Of a stretch of 64,000 bases of DNA, positions 1 through 13,800 are shown in pieces. This DNA comes from Owenia fusiformis (lineage: Eukaryota; Annelida; Polychaeta; Sabellida; Oweniidae), in contig CAIIXF020000009.1 in NCBI GenBank assembly GCA_903813345.2, positions 7,498,030 through 7,562,029 of the forward strand. The letters run 5' to 3'. The notes beneath the pieces were generated by a model. That model made no database searches, was not told the origin of the DNA, and was given only the letters and a program-made list of their open reading frames with translations. How positions within the stretch are numbered: position 1 is the stretch's first letter; each line of letters begins with the position of its first letter. The position numbers were made by a program, and so were the translations under genes.

Positions 1-2650
1 GGCTAGGGTGGGGCAGGTTATACGGTCACGTTAAAGGAATAAAAAATTGAAAATAAGGAATAATTAATCAACGAATACCATTTTGTGTAGCTATAAGAAG
101 TATGCTCAAAAATACATTTTAAGATACTAAATTACTATGAGCACATCCTAGATTTATTGGATGTATATTGCAGTGTCCCATTTCACATTTTCTGAAAATA
201 TTGCCCTTTGCATGTTATGTACTTTTGATGCCTGTCAGGTCAAACATTCTTGGCAATTTCTTTAACTGTGACTTGTCATGTTTTTGCCTCCCATGTTTGG
301 AGTTGTCATCCAGGGTCTAGTTACTTCTTTTAAATCACTTCTGCCACCTCATAATGTAGTTCTATCTGGTATATACTCCTAATATACTTTCTTCATGGTA
401 GCATAAGTTTTGCGTGGCTATGAGTCCAAGTGAAGAATGAAATTAGGCCACCAAACGGAAGGCCTTCTGTTATCAGGTGAGAATTGCAGCCATTTTTACG
501 AAGGCCCCCACGAAGTGGGCGGAGCCATTCGTTCTATGGACCAACTGTCGACCAGTCACGTGACCAAAAGTCCGCCATTATTACCTGATATTGCAAATCA
601 TCAAAGCAACGATCACGACGTCATATGTTGTGTTTGTGATGAAGATATGACGTAATATAACATAAACTATGACATCAGTTACTTATTGCCCTATCAACTA
701 AATAGACAAGAAAGCCAAACGTCACACATCACAGTGTTTATTATATTTTAATTTGTGACGTCATTAACATGTTACCTAGCAAACAGAAAACAAGCAGTAA
801 AATGTAGTTTGTTCATTGTCTTTCTCTGTGGTATTTCCATAAAAAGTGGATCAGATTTGTCAAAATAGCATTATGGCCTTCGTTTTTTTCTAGTGTCATT
901 TTCACTTGATTTTCTTGTTGCAATTTCTTGACTGTGACTGTATTTGAATTCGTGACTATTGAACTGTGGTATTGTGACATCACAGTGCTAAATGTCATTA
1001 TTTGTACTTGGTTAACATCATGCTAAATTAAATTTACAATTTTCCAAACATTTTGATCATTTAAAAGAAAGAAATATTAATAAATAAAGTAACAGTTTGG
1101 ATCTTTTCAAAATTAGAAAAATTAGTACCTGCCCCGCCCACCCCTACCCCCATGTTGCTATAGCAACCATATTAAGCAAACATATTAGTGTTTGATGATG
1201 AGACTTCAGGATATAATAGATAAAACTTCAATCGCTATATACACAAAATTTCAGCTGAATTGAAGAATATTAAAGAAAGTTAGAGCATATAGTGCATTAC
1301 TTCTAGGACAACCCTCGTAGAGTTCGTAAATGTTTACTTTTTCTGAGCTATCAGGGCAACATTTGGCTTAACATCTTCTTTGACATACCTTTTTTAAAAA
1401 TGTATGGATAAACTATCAATTTCAGCGTTAAGAAGTGTAAATTTAGTTTAAAGCTTCTATAAAGGGAGTCCCACGTTTCAAGAGGAATATCAGATGAAAT
1501 ATATCCAGGGGGTTTCTTTGGAGATAACAAAAATATACTTTAGTCTTGATGAAATATCCAAACTTAAATATACTTTTTTTGACACTGGTCCATGATTGTT
1601 GTATGGCCCCTCTGCACTAATTGTTGCACTTTTAATATACTTGAGTTCATCCCAAAAGACCAGATGCCCTGTTATCAACGATTCTCTTTCGCCCGATAAC
1701 CTATTCTTTGATAATATTTCTTATCCATTTAAACAAATACTTTCCAAAAATCATTTGAAGCCCTTTGGGTCCAAGGATCATATTCATACATCACATATGA
1801 CACCTTTGACATTTAAAACGACAGTTCTTTTGAATATATAAAAATATCAAAGTCCTATTCAGATGATTATGTTGACGATGGCGTCATACAAGAGGTAAAA
1901 TGCATTATATAATAGCACGTATTATCATTTATGTAGACATAGAAATATAACAGAAGTACTGAAAAGCTGAATACAAACATAAGCACTGAGCTGTAACTTT
2001 TCAAACTGTTTACACAAATTGGTCCGATTCGGTTGACGAGAAGTGTGAAGAATCTCCAAGTCGGTGCGATCGAATAGTTCACAAGACAAAGAATCATCGA
2101 TACTATAATTTCTCTTTTTTTACGTAAACGTATAACTAAAAACAGTCAACTTCTATACCTTTAACCGTTCCGCTTTAATAGCGAGTTGTTCGTTCGCAAA
2201 CGCTTATGTTTTATGAATCATGATGCTAATACGTTTGTGCCATAAAGCTCGTGAAGATTCTGCCTAGCTACAACTTGTGAAATCATCGAAGAAACAAAAT
2301 ATTAGCAAGCAAAATGTCAAAACCTGCCATTTATAAGACGCCGAACGCCATACACAAAAAGTAAGACATAAAAATCGTAACGCCAAGGCTACTCCATTTT
2401 GTTACCGAAACGATTCCGTTTTCATAACCAGTTTGTGTAAAGCTTGAGGTTTGCACAAGTAAGTCTCAAGAATGTCTCACATTGTTTCAGATATCTTTTT
2501 CGTTTTACTTCGTATTCCTGATCCGTTTTCGTTTAAAGTATACTTCTTCAAGCATTATAAATCTAATCATGGCTATGCCTCGCCCCAGTGAGTAGTGATT
2601 AATGAGATCTAAATGTACAAAGTGTTCCATATGTACAGCAGACAATAATT
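1..2650. other. Gene-free stretch, no recognised coding sequence
   Basis: AT-rich DNA with short open frames on both strands, none resembling a known protein or having paired splice signals. About 490-660 is a dispersed repeat (listed separately). At 2310-2350 there is a weak relative of the CAGGTGGTGACATTTTGC core repeat on the minus strand. I see nothing else that I can support. Confidence 0.6.
490..660 (+). repeat. Dispersed repeat, copy 1 of 2 in the window
   Basis: This block contains CCCACGAAGTGGGCGG, then a GACCAGTCACGTGACC-like segment, then an ATTGCAAATCAT segment. The same order of motifs recurs, diverged, at about 34310-34480 in peptidase intron 1. The block is GC-richer than its surroundings. 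A 72-codon open frame crosses it, but the second copy does not keep that frame, so I read it as a repeat rather than a gene. Confidence 0.55.
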
Positions 2651-2654
2651 ATAA

Positions 2655-3242
2655 ACATATTTAATGAAAGAAATAAAATACCTTAGGCATATACAGGGTG
2701 TTTCATATGTATGCACCCCCTCTAAACTCATACATGTAGCATTGCTTCCATATCATGTTATATATCATTTTGTGCCTTATGGACAGTTACAAGATTTCAG
2801 AATCCAGGGGTGTCACTGACAAAAGATACAATGTATCAAATATTGCGGGTACGGGTCATTTAGACAGCAATTTCTGGTTATTTTGAGGACAATTTAAAGG
2901 ACAATTTTTTCAAGGGATTCATGCAGTGGCTTATAGGGAGGTCAGGGCCCATGGTACCACCTTTATCACTAAAACAGGTAGCAGACAAAGTGAACAGATC
3001 ACCAGACTGGCTTAAAGATCCTTACAAAACTGCTATGACCCCATACCCACACATTCTGGCGGATTGTATCTTTTTCAGGGACAGCCCTTGATTCTGAAAC
3101 TTTCAAATCCTATGTAACTTTTGATATATATAATGATATATAACATGATAGAGTGGCAATGCTACATGTATGAGTTAAGAGGGGGTGCATACATATGAAA
3201 CACCCTGTATATGCCTAAGGTATTTTTTATTTTTTCATTAAA
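2655..3242. mobile_element. Fold-back/MITE-like element with long inverted arms
   Basis: The arms at about 2655-2815 and 3080-3242 are near-perfect inverted copies. Both include the block ACAGGGTGTTTCATATGTAT (reverse complement in the right arm), a GCACCCCCTCT block and a CATACATGTAGCATTGC block. The inverted identity continues outward through an AT-rich segment (ACCTTAGGCATAT and beyond). The loop of about 260 bp has no recognised coding sequence. It looks like a non-autonomous DNA transposon; the superfamily is not determined because the terminal duplication is unclear. Confidence 0.75.
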
Positions 3243-4430
3243 TGTTTAAAACTTTTGTCTGCCGTTGGGGAGCAGTTTAAAATGTGTAATACATTAAGAT
3301 TCATTATACATCTTTTACAACTACACTTTAGATGAGAAAACTTGTCAATTTGGGAAAGGGGTCCACCTAAGCCGACAAAGGAGGAGGGTAGATTTTGGCT
3401 ATTTTCTGAAGATTCAAACAGATGCATATGTTAGGCCAATGCATTACCTCCGGAAAAAGCACTCATAGAGATTATAAAACAGAAACAGGAAAGATGCAAC
3501 CAACCCAACCACATGTTTTTCTGAAATGGTGTCCTGATTTGCAACCCCCTCCTCAACCGCTTTTTCAATATTGTTGCATCAATATGATGCGTTTTGACAC
3601 AGTTAACCCCTAAAAAGGAATAAGTAATTCCTTTAAGATAAAGTGGAAAACAATATACCCCATTTTATTTTCCCATAGGAAAACTCATGCGATGCAGTGC
3701 TTTCAACTAATTTTAGTCACTCATAATGGATATTTTCAAAACCCCTGATGGAATTACTCAATCAGAAGGTAATTTTTAGTTTTCATCGAATTAAACATAC
3801 CGACAACTTTTAGGCCTTTTACATAAAGTATATGAATATATGAATGACACATCTCAATGTAAAACATACAAGTGGTCTTAATGCCTGTCAACAGATGACG
3901 ATTAAGTCAGTGGGTTTAATTGCCCCCTCGACCAGTAACACCAAGGCTGAACAAAACTCTGAATTCGTTTAAATACCCATCAATTTTGGGTGAATACTTT
4001 ACTAAAATACACTTCCATGAATATTGAGTAATAATCACATACAAAGCAGCATGATCCACAGCTAGCAATTACAATAATAAAATCTTATTTCCGTAATTTT
4101 ACGAAAATTAGGATATTCACATCTATCCCAGTGTTCCTTGTAATAACACTCGGGATGAAAAAATGAATGCGTCTATATACTGTTTCTCTTTATCCCTCGG
4201 GAAATAACAAATTGTTTCTCAGATCAAAATCCATATTAAACCCTTCAAGGCAATTTGATTATATAATTACATCCTATCCAGTGTCTAATCCCTGGATATT
4301 ACAATGGAAACACGGAATCCAATGATACAATATAATCCTGCCTGTATTACATGCGGATAAATCACATAAATGACATTTTCATCCTTAAAATGTAATTGAT
4401 AGCAGAAAATGTGGAAACATTTTAATGTTT
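3243..4430. other. Gene-free stretch, nothing recognised
   Basis: AT-rich DNA with only short chance frames. I find no splice-supported exon, RNA gene or clear repeat. Confidence 0.5.
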
Positions 4431-4434
4431 CTCT

Positions 4435-4960
4435 GACATAATGCAAACACTTGCATTACATTATGCAAACATTTCTTTGACATAATGCAAATATTTGTTT
4501 CCAATGATATAAATATTGATGTAACATGATGCAAACATTTGTTTTACATGATAAAACATTTGTTTTACATGATAAAACATTTCTAAATAACATTTGTGTC
4601 ACATTATACAAACATTTGTGTGACATAATGTAAACATTTGAGTGACACAATCTAAATATTAATGTTACATACTATAATGCAAACATTTGTTTAACACAAA
4701 ACACATACGGATATAATGCAAACATTTGTATGAAGTATTAGAAACTTTTGTTAATAGAAGTCAACATTTGTGTCAAGCATTTGTTTCACAAAATACTTGA
4801 TGTGACATTCCGCATACATACATTTAGGTGAAAAATTACAAACATTTATATGACATAAAATAGGTGTTTATATGACAGAATACCAATCTTCAAACATTTA
4901 TGTCACCTGTAACACATAATTACCGATAAACAAACATCTAAGGTGACAAAATCGAAGTTT
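4435..4960. repeat. Degenerate tandem array around an ACAAACATTTGT-type core
   Basis: A core like GCAAACATTTGTNTGACATAA recurs irregularly every 20-50 bp, best preserved at 4440-4700. The short core AAACATTTGTTT is close to palindromic. The 64-codon minus-strand frame here is repeat-derived (recurring Met-Cys-His-Asn words) and not a gene. Confidence 0.6.
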
Positions 4961-5339
4961 TACATTTTCATGCATATCAAAGTTCAAATGGATACAATTA
5001 TTTCTTACGAGGCTGACTAATCATTTTTAACCTTGACCTGATTTTCATCATAGCACCAAACAATCTTAGTAAAGGCCATTCGTCATAATTTCCTATTATA
5101 AATACTACGAAGCATCAATTTTCTTTATAAATCCAAATGACCAAAACCCCATAAGATTTAAGACAATAGAAATGCATCGCGTTCTTGGTGTGTACCTTAT
5201 AGCACCAAACAGTCGTAGCTGGACTACCAATTGTTATCTTTCTTGTTTACAAAATTCATCAATTCTACATTTTACAGATCCCAAAGTGTGCAGTGAATTG
5301 CCATGATATGAGTGTGCAAGTAAAGCAATCAGGCTCATG

Positions 5340-5645
5340 CAATATACACCCAAGACAGCAGTGGTGTACGCCAATCAGTTCAGGCACCCTGTGATTATAC
5401 AAACAGTGGTATTCAACAATGAGTTCAAGCACCCTGAGCACCCTGGCCTGTATTTAGACATGACATTAGTAATATACAGTAGTTTAGGCACTCTGGGTTT
5501 AGACATGACATCAGTGATGCACACTTATCCCTTAAATTCATGCTGTGTTTAGACATGACATCAGTGGTGTACAACAATTAGTTCAGGCACCCTGTAGTTA
5601 GAAATGCCATCAATGGTATGCAGGCCAGGCCTTATGACAAGCCAG
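5340..5645. repeat. Degenerate tandem repeat, roughly 70-80 bp unit
   Basis: The phrases CAGGCACCCTG and TAGACATGACATCAGTGGTG alternate about four or five times with substitutions and indels. A 71-codon plus-strand frame through it shows the same repeated words and is not a credible gene. Confidence 0.55.
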
Positions 5646-6003
5646 TGACAGTCTAATACACAGCATCAATAAAATGTCTCATGCAAATTAGGAAGGAGCA
5701 CTTGAATATGAGTCAATTTGGTGCTTTACTTCCAACTATCTGATCAGTTTCAGAAAAAACCACTGATAAAACATTTCATTGAAACACCTATATTGTACTG
5801 AAGCATTGATGAGAATGCAATGTAGGGTGATTATTTGGAATTGAAATACTCCCTTCATATATAATAATAATAATGATATCTATATATACACTATATACAA
5901 AATTTGAGCGAGAAACAGCAAGATATTTATTATCTCATGATATGATATTAAGTAGCAGTTATAAGACAGCGAGTGATGAAATGATGGGTGGGGTACTATA
6001 GAG

Positions 6004-6112
6004 GAATGGGTGGGGTTCTATTTAAGTGATGGGTGGGGTTCTATTTAAGTGATGGGTGGGGTTCTATTTAAGTGATGGGTGGGGTTCTATTTAAGTGATG
6101 GGTGTGGTAATT
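6004..6112. repeat. 23-bp minisatellite, about 5 copies
   Basis: The unit is GTGATGGGTGGGGTTCTATTTAA, nearly invariant. The low divergence suggests recent expansion. Confidence 0.85.
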
Positions 6113-6145
6113 TAGAATGAGCTAATAATGAGTTTGATTAAATGG

Positions 6146-6605
6146 AGCAATGGTTGTTTTGATGATAATGGAGTTGTTTTGATGATAATGGAGTTGTGCT
6201 GAAAGATAGATGGGTTGTGCTGAAAAGAATGCGAGTTGTGCTGAAGTGTGCTGAAAAAAGGGTGAGTTGTGCTTAAATATGAATTGGTTGTGCTGAAATA
6301 TGGATGGATTGTGCTGAAAAGAATGCGAGTTGTGCTGAAGTGTGCTGAAAAAAGGGTGAGTTGTGCTTAAATATGAATTGGTTGTGCTGAAATATGGATG
6401 GATTGTGCTGAAAAGAATGCGAGTTGTGCTGAAGTGTGCTGAAAAAAGGGTGAGCTGTGCTAAAATATGAATTGGTTGTGCTGAAATATGGATGGATTGT
6501 GCTGAAAGTTGTGGTGAAAGATGTTGAGCTGTGCCAAAATATGGATGGGTTGTGCTGAAATATAAATTGGTTGTGCTGAAAGATGGTTGATTGTGCTGGA
6601 ATACA
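6146..6605. repeat. GTTGTGCTGAAA minisatellite with higher-order repeat
   Basis: Short units built on GGTTGTGCTGAAATATGGAT and GAGTTGTGCTGAAGTGTGCT alternate. They form a higher-order unit of about 94 bp present almost identically three times between about 6215 and 6480. A 167-codon minus-strand frame spans the array with a His-Asn-Gln-Pro-rich repetitive product. It has no start context or homology, so I treat it as a passive open frame. Confidence 0.8.
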
Positions 6606-9085
6606 AGTATGCTACTGGACTGCACTGAGTGCAGAATGGGATCAGGAGTATGAAAATATATAATGAAATAACTCCAGTCTCTTGGAGACTATCACAGATC
6701 TAGAAAGGTGCAATAAAAGCCTACAAATGCCATAAAATATTATTCTATTGCTGCATAAATAATAATTCCTTTCAACCCATGACAGGGCAATACATCAGCA
6801 TTAAGCCATAGGGAATTAAGGAACATAAGGGTAAATAAAGTTAAAAATAATATTCATGTTTTTCCTCATCATGTATCCTTAAATATTCACATCTAAAAGA
6901 AATCCCGTCAAACTGGGCTAATGTAGTAATTGAAAACTTTATGCAATTTCTCGTAAATATCGATACCATGTTCACATTCATTTTTTGCAGCTCTTTCACC
7001 CGAAATAATAGCATTGGTGCTATCCATTTGAACAAAATGTAAAAATTTTCAAATTTCCTTAAACTATGCACATTGTGGCTTTATAGAGTACAGGTGCAAT
7101 GTGGATTAAAATATGATAAAAACATACTGAAATTGACATTATTCCACGAATAATTTGCCTCGAGGTCTGCTCCTATATATAATTGCTATAACGCAAGAAG
7201 GATATTAGATCATAAGCTTGTATTATCTCCTTCTCCATATATTCATTATTCGATAATACATTTTTATGGCAAGTCTAGGATCTTAAGACAGGTCTTCCAG
7301 ATTTATGACATGGTGTCAAATATCTACATATTCATGACATCGTATAACATGACATATATGAGAATATATGAAACAATGTTTCAGCAACATTAATAAAAAA
7401 AATTAACGACACCACAATTCAAAAATAATAAGTGTCAAAATCTAGTATACAGTTTGAATAGATTATCAAGAATACCTGACATCAAGCATATAGAATTATG
7501 ACATCACTCATCAGACAATTGAAAATAACTGACACCACCTTGTAAAATACATAAATGCACAATACAGTTTATAATAATCATAAATAATGCAATCTCTCTT
7601 GATCTTTTCTGATGGGGTTTCTGATTAAAATTTAAGATTAGCTACACGTTTTAAGAAAACCTTTGGTTATATGTGCAGAACCATTTTGGGGTTGTTACGT
7701 TTACTTGGCCAATTGAGTTCAAAGGTATAAGAAAAATAGTTGCAATTAGGTCCCTGGAAAAAACAACTGAGATGGGGTCAATAATCCCTGGGGTCATAAT
7801 ATTACGCGTTCACATTAAAATGCTCTTAAAAACGTGTAACTAGTCTAACTACAAGTACGTGTTACCCCCTCCCCCACTTCTTGACTACACACCTTTTTGG
7901 AGTGTAATGGGGAGGGGGGGGGGGGCTCACAAGGGCTTGTAGCTAACGTATAGCTAAGATCTCACTACTGACCTAGATCATGATTGAAGACATCATACAT
8001 TGTACTAAAAACTAAATTACATATTTATAAATCTCAATTCCAGTATTCTTTAATCCATAAAAGGAATCTCATATACAAAGCACAAATGAGTTAAAATACA
8101 AATAAATAACATAGTATTTGAAATGATCATTTTCAAATACTAGCTTCTGTCTCTTGTCAAGGCAAGCAATTACACTACTAATATCATTGCACAACAGCAG
8201 AAAATATGACCAATTGCATTTAAATAAACAGGTAATTGTATCAGTTCTGAATACAATTTCTTCTCACTTGACATGAGACGACGGCATGTTCCTAAAACTC
8301 ATTTTTGTTCTTTCTTGTACTTCATTTTTGTAAAAGTACCCATTTTCCCTCATGTTTATTAGTTTGTGCATTTTCAAATGTTGCTCTTTGGATAGTTCAG
8401 AGGAACCTAGATCAATGTCGCAATTTAACACCAGGTCTTGTAATATACATGAACGAACCCTTTTTATTTAAACACCTCAAAAACACCTCCTGATGAACAC
8501 CTCATGTGAAAGTCTACTCAGAGGTTCTATCAATTTTTACATATTGAGATTGACCTTCAAATATGCTTACTGTTGCTTATGCCTAAATAAAAGTGGGCGG
8601 GGTTTATTGTTCATGTTGTAATATTACTTGAGGAGGAAGATTTTTAATTATTTATGGAACTCGGGAATTAATGAATTGAAAAAAACAACATGCAACAATA
8701 CTCGCTCAAAATGTATTATACTACCTTACAGTACCTCAGCTATAATTTCACAGGGATTGTGTTTTGAAATGCAAAATAGAGTGAAAAAGAGTGGAATCAG
8801 CAAGGAATATATAAACAGGCATGTAATTAACACTCTAAATTGTATAGAAATCCAAGAAAATCAGGCAGTTCATTCAAATTTTAGAGAGAAATAGAGTGAA
8901 ATAGCCAAGACCAGACAGAAAATTTAGATAACGGGTGACTTTTGTTGAATGAAGCACAGTCAGTGTATATTTATCATGTGAAATAACAACTGCAGCCTCA
9001 ATACATTATATTCTCAAGTAACATTTTAAAGAGCAAAGTAAGAGTCAAAGTGACAATATAATCTGATGAAAATATATTTTTAGGT
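6606..9085. other. Gene-free stretch
   Basis: No gene recognised. About 7860-7930 has a C-rich block followed by a G run at 7909-7926. About 8765-8890 carries GCAAAATAGAGTGAAAA, which recurs at 20580 and marks a small dispersed repeat. The remainder is unremarkable AT-rich DNA. Confidence 0.5.
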
Positions 9086-9149
9086 AATGATGACGTCAAT
9101 GAGTTTCATTTCTTAAAATAGACTGGAAAGTGTGAATTAATATATGGAA

Positions 9150-9485
9150 GAATGAAAAAGGTATTTGAAGTGACAATCTGTGTTGTAAAGATATGATAGA
9201 GATGACACTGTGAAATAAAGACACATTGTGACACATAGAGATGACACTTTGTGACACAGAGATGACACTCAGCATGCAGTGAAATATAGATGACATTCTG
9301 TAACATGGAGAGATGACACTCTGTGACATATAGAGATGACACTATGTCACACAGAGATGACATTCTGTAACATGGAGAGATGACACTCTGTGACACATAG
9401 AAACGACACTATGTCACACAGAGATGACACTCTGTGACATAAACACATGACACTCCTTGACATGGACAGATAACACTCTGACACA
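9150..9485. repeat. GAGATGACACTCTGTGACA minisatellite
   Basis: Units of about 22-24 bp (GAGATGACACTCTGTGACA plus a short linker) recur about a dozen times with point changes. The overlapping minus-strand frames of 77 and 96 codons are translations of the array. Confidence 0.8.
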
Positions 9486-9535
9486 TAGAAAAGCCAAAAA
9501 TAAACAAGGAATCAACATGAAAAATGTGGCTGATA

Positions 9536-9735
9536 TTACAAATGCAATACTTTGTTACAAGTGCAATACTTTGTTACAAGTGCGATACTTTGTTACAAGT
9601 ACAATACTTTGTTACAAGTGCAATACTTTGTTACAAGTGCAATACTTTGTTACAAGTGCAATACTTTGTAACAAATGCAATACTTTGTTACAAGTGCAAT
9701 ACTTTGTAACAAGTGCAATACTTTGTAACATATAC
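9536..9735. repeat. 19-bp minisatellite, about 10 copies
   Basis: The unit is CAATACTTTGTTACAAGTG. Because 19 is one more than a multiple of three, every reading frame cycles through the same words, which explains two overlapping plus-strand open frames. No gene is implied. Confidence 0.85.
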
Positions 9736-9739
9736 CACA

Positions 9740-10420
9740 TGCTGATGCCAACCATTCACAGAAATGGTAACTAACAACATCTCAAAACTTCTTGCAATTC
9801 CTGATACAAAAACTACTCATGGTTGAATCAGAATCCATGAGCAAGACACGGGGAAGCCAAATGTCTCATTTAAGTTTGACTATGCCTGTTTTCGCTAATC
9901 CTTGCAGATTCCATTCTTTTTCACTCTAAATTGTATTTCAAAATGTGACCAAAATGATTAGCTGCTATTCTTCATTACTATTCACTCATTGATTTAAAAT
10001 ATGATCACAAATTTTAAACTTCCCATTTTCTGTTGTGAAAAAGCAGTATTGGTTATTTAGGATGTCCTTGAACTATATTACACTGAAAAAATACAATATT
10101 CTATATAAAATAAAGACATTTTAAGTGAATTAAAACATCTCCGTAGGATCAGTAATAACTAATAAATATGATGTCAAAAATGTGAAATATTTTGCAGGGG
10201 CGAATTTCTCAGTCATCAAGCGATTTGTCACAATATACAAAATGTTAACATTTTTCTTGTAAATACATAAACATCAAGTAATAATGTGAGAATGATGTCA
10301 TGTTAAATGTTAGTTAAGATAAATACACTGAGATAAACACTGGCAAGAGAAACAGTGAAGTACTCATTAGTGTTAAACATTTTCAAAATATAGCTCATAA
10401 AGGTTATTTGTATTTGTTAT
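9740..10420. other. Gene-free stretch downstream of the G alpha gene
   Basis: No exon or recognised repeat. It lies beyond the likely 3' end of the minus-strand G alpha transcript. Confidence 0.45.
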
Positions 10421-10424
10421 TTGT

Positions 10425-10860
10425 CAAATTTTCAATTGTTGAGGTGCCCAATTTTTTATTGTTGAGGTGTCTAATTTTCAATTATTGGGGTGTCTCATTT
10501 TTATCGTTGAGGTGTCCAAACTTTGTATTCTCTGGTGTGTCAATTATATTATTTGATGTGTCCACCTTTGTTTCATTTGAGGTGTCCATTGTAGCTACCT
10601 TAAGATGAGTTGAAGTGTCCAGCTGCTATGTCCAGATGATATGGTCCAATGAAGTGAGATGAAGTATAAAAATGTCTTCCAAAAAGGATGATCAAAATGA
10701 CGATGTCAAGCTGTTGATGTGTCAAGCTGTTGATGAGTCAAGCTGTAACATGTTATAAAGTCTGGGAAACAACAGCATCGATTAAAACTAATAACTTTCC
10801 GCACTGATTCTATATCATATCTTTGATGTGTCCAGTTGAAGTGTCCGCATCGGTGTTCTA
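10425..10860 (-). other. Likely 3' UTR / downstream flank of G alpha 12/13, with degenerate GAGGTGTCCA repeats
   Basis: This lies directly after the G alpha stop codon (minus strand). A TTGAGGTGTCCAATTTT-like motif recurs irregularly between 10435 and 10620, and CAAGCTGTTGATGTGT is repeated at 10707-10745. A minus-strand AATAAA lies at about 10456-10461, about 400 bases past the stop. It is a candidate polyadenylation signal; the real transcript end is not determined. Confidence 0.4.
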
Positions 10861-13800
10861 CTATTGGAGCATTAGTGATTTAAGGTTGTCTTGTAAAATA
10901 GTATCTTTGACTGCCTGGAACACAAACTTAATATTCTCTGTGTCAATGGCAGTGGTGAAATGATGAAATAACGGTTTGGACCTCTCACGACGTTTCGCAT
11001 CGAACATATTCAGCATGAAATTTTGAACGATGTCCAAGTCCCGTGGATCACCCTCGAAATCGGGAAAATAATGCTGTATGTTACTATGTTTGATCTTTGT
11101 CGTTAACAAGTCTGTTTTATTCAAAAATAATATAATGGAAACATTGGCGAAACATTTGTTATTGACAATTGTTTCGAAAATGTTAGTCGATTCAACGAGT
11201 CTATTTGTACTTCGATCCTCCATTAAGACCTGATCGAATTCACTAGATGAGGAGAGAAAGAGAATTGATGTGACGCTCTCAAAACACTGGAACCATTTTT
11301 GTCGCTGCGATCTCTGACCCCCGACATCCACAAATTTGAAGGGGATGGTTTTTATATCAATATCATATTCAACAATTCCTTTAGTTGCCTTCCTTGCATG
11401 CAGTATATCCTGTTTGGTTGGCCAGTAGTTCTGAAACAAAAAAAATTAGAATATATTTTTGTAACATTTTTTATGTTTATTTTGGGTTCTGTTTTTTGAG
11501 AGGTCTTCATGAATCTTAAAAATTGATCATTTGGCAGGACAAATTCAAATCTAAGACCATGGGAACCCTTTGGAAGGAGTTTGAATTTACAGCTCTATAG
11601 GAGATCTTCATCTTACTAGATAAATAACCCCGGATGTCAGGGTAATTATCTATTATCATATTTGACTGTACATGTACATTTAAAAAGCTACATATAGGCA
11701 ATAACATGCAAAATTTCACCACCTGCCATTTGTTACAGATACTGAACACAGACCGCTGAATGCCAAACACCATGAACTTGTGGTGATAACATAACTAGCC
11801 ATAAGTGAATAGGCCATGACTCTCAAACATATGGTCCAACGTACAAAGTAAAAGTGAAACCCCCTCTCCTCAATCACCAATATTGGGAATTGCAAGTCTA
11901 AAAAATTATTTTGATTCCCTCGAAATTCTAAGAATACACTAAATCTGTTTTAATAAATAAATTATATCCTATGATGCAGATGTATACAAAAAATCATAAA
12001 AAATGTTCAATGTAGTTGACTTCTCAATAGGAAGGTAATTGACCTTAAGATATTCCGCTATTACATATTTAACTCTATTTGAGCATGTCAATTTGATAAA
12101 TTATCAATTTCAGAGGAAATCCCTTGATGATTTCATGAGCATTCTACACCAGATTGAAAAATCGCAAAAGATCATTATATACTACAGAATTCAAACTATA
12201 TGGATTGCTCAATTTTCTGATATTTAATACAATATGAGAGATGTTTGAAGTTCATGCCCGTTTACTTGTTTTCTTGCTGTTTCCCCAATTTCCCAATCTA
12301 TGAAATCGATTACTGTGACATTTCCCTCTCTTGAGACAAATTACTAAATTGTAACATTTCTCTCTATCGTGACTTATTCCTCCATTTTGACATTTTCATT
12401 CACGGTGATATTTTCCTAAATTGTGACATTTCCCTCCATGGTGACATTTTTTTCACCTTGAGAATTTCCCTAAGGAGACATTACATCATTAAAATGAAAT
12501 TACTACATCTGATAAATAACATGATACAATAGAACACAATGAAATAACAAAAGATACTACGGGATAATAAGATAATAAAAGATAAGAGATGCCAGAAAAA
12601 ATATAAGCCCTTTATCCGTTCATCCAGGATTCTATTATTCTCTATACATCGCCCCTTTAGTAAAAAATGTTGGATTTCATTAATTAGAAAAAATAAATGA
12701 GCCATAAAGCAAGAAAAATTGGAACGTAAAAACATAAAATATATAACATGACCTCTAAATATTGTCCTGGAATACAAAAATAAGTTGGTGATTATTGCAA
12801 AGTAAAGTAAGAAAACGAGTAGATAAATGGATGTTGTTTTTTTGAAAGGAAATATCTGAAGGAAAAGCTGGATTTAGTTGCAGGATATCTTGATAAATTT
12901 TTCATGACAACCATGAGATTCAAAACGGATATCAGAATTTCTAAGAAAAATAATCAAGATAGCGTTTTAAAACACAGGTTATTTAATAAAGACCAGGATT
13001 TTATGATTTATGGCGCACATGACTGAACATTTTATTTTGTTCATTGTTAAAAGACCAAAATTGCGTAGCGATTGAGGTCTTTGGCAATGGCCAGAATAAA
13101 ATTTGAGGTCATATATTTGTCAAAAATTATAAAATTGAGGTCTTACGATTCTAAGATGATAAACGGAGAAGGAAAACAACTTTTTGCATTTCTGAATTTT
13201 AGCGGTCATATATACTCCAATATAGACCAGTTTATCAATTGTTTTAGCTATTGTGACGTCACGTATCATATTAGAATGTAAAATAAAGTTTTATAAAACA
13301 GGTTGTTTTCTGAAAATGAAAATCAATATTCCCCATTATCACATGGTTGCAAGGATATAGATCGAATATCACATGAAGATATATTTGCAGGGTTCTCACC
13401 AGGAAATTTTTAGACCCTGGATTTTTAGCGGTATTGTGACTACTTTTTTTTCGCGATAACGCAACTACTTCTCCCCCATGTGAGATCAGAGATATCCTAT
13501 TAGTATACTTTTCACCATACTTCTTAAGATTATCTTGCTATTTTAATCCCAATATTTATTTCTAAAAGGTTTCTGACTTCCTATTTCTTGTTTGTATCCA
13601 GTTTTATGTATTTTCTCAAGAGTTTTATCGCAAATAATGTGACAAAAATGTAAAATTAGACTCCGGAAAAAACACTTTAGACTCCGGAGAAGCTATTAGA
13701 CTCTGGAGCAAGAGATTTTAAGACATAAGACTCCGGAGAATCTCCGGAGTCTAAAAGACTAGTGAGAACCCTGTATTTGATATGTGGATCAAGATATCAT

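Noticed and set aside
6122-6625. 167-codon minus-strand open frame
   Set aside because: It lies entirely in the GTTGTGCTGAAA minisatellite and has a repetitive product with no homology.
9096-9774. Four open frames of 61-105 codons on both strands
   Set aside because: Repeat-derived from adjacent 22-24 bp and 19-bp arrays.
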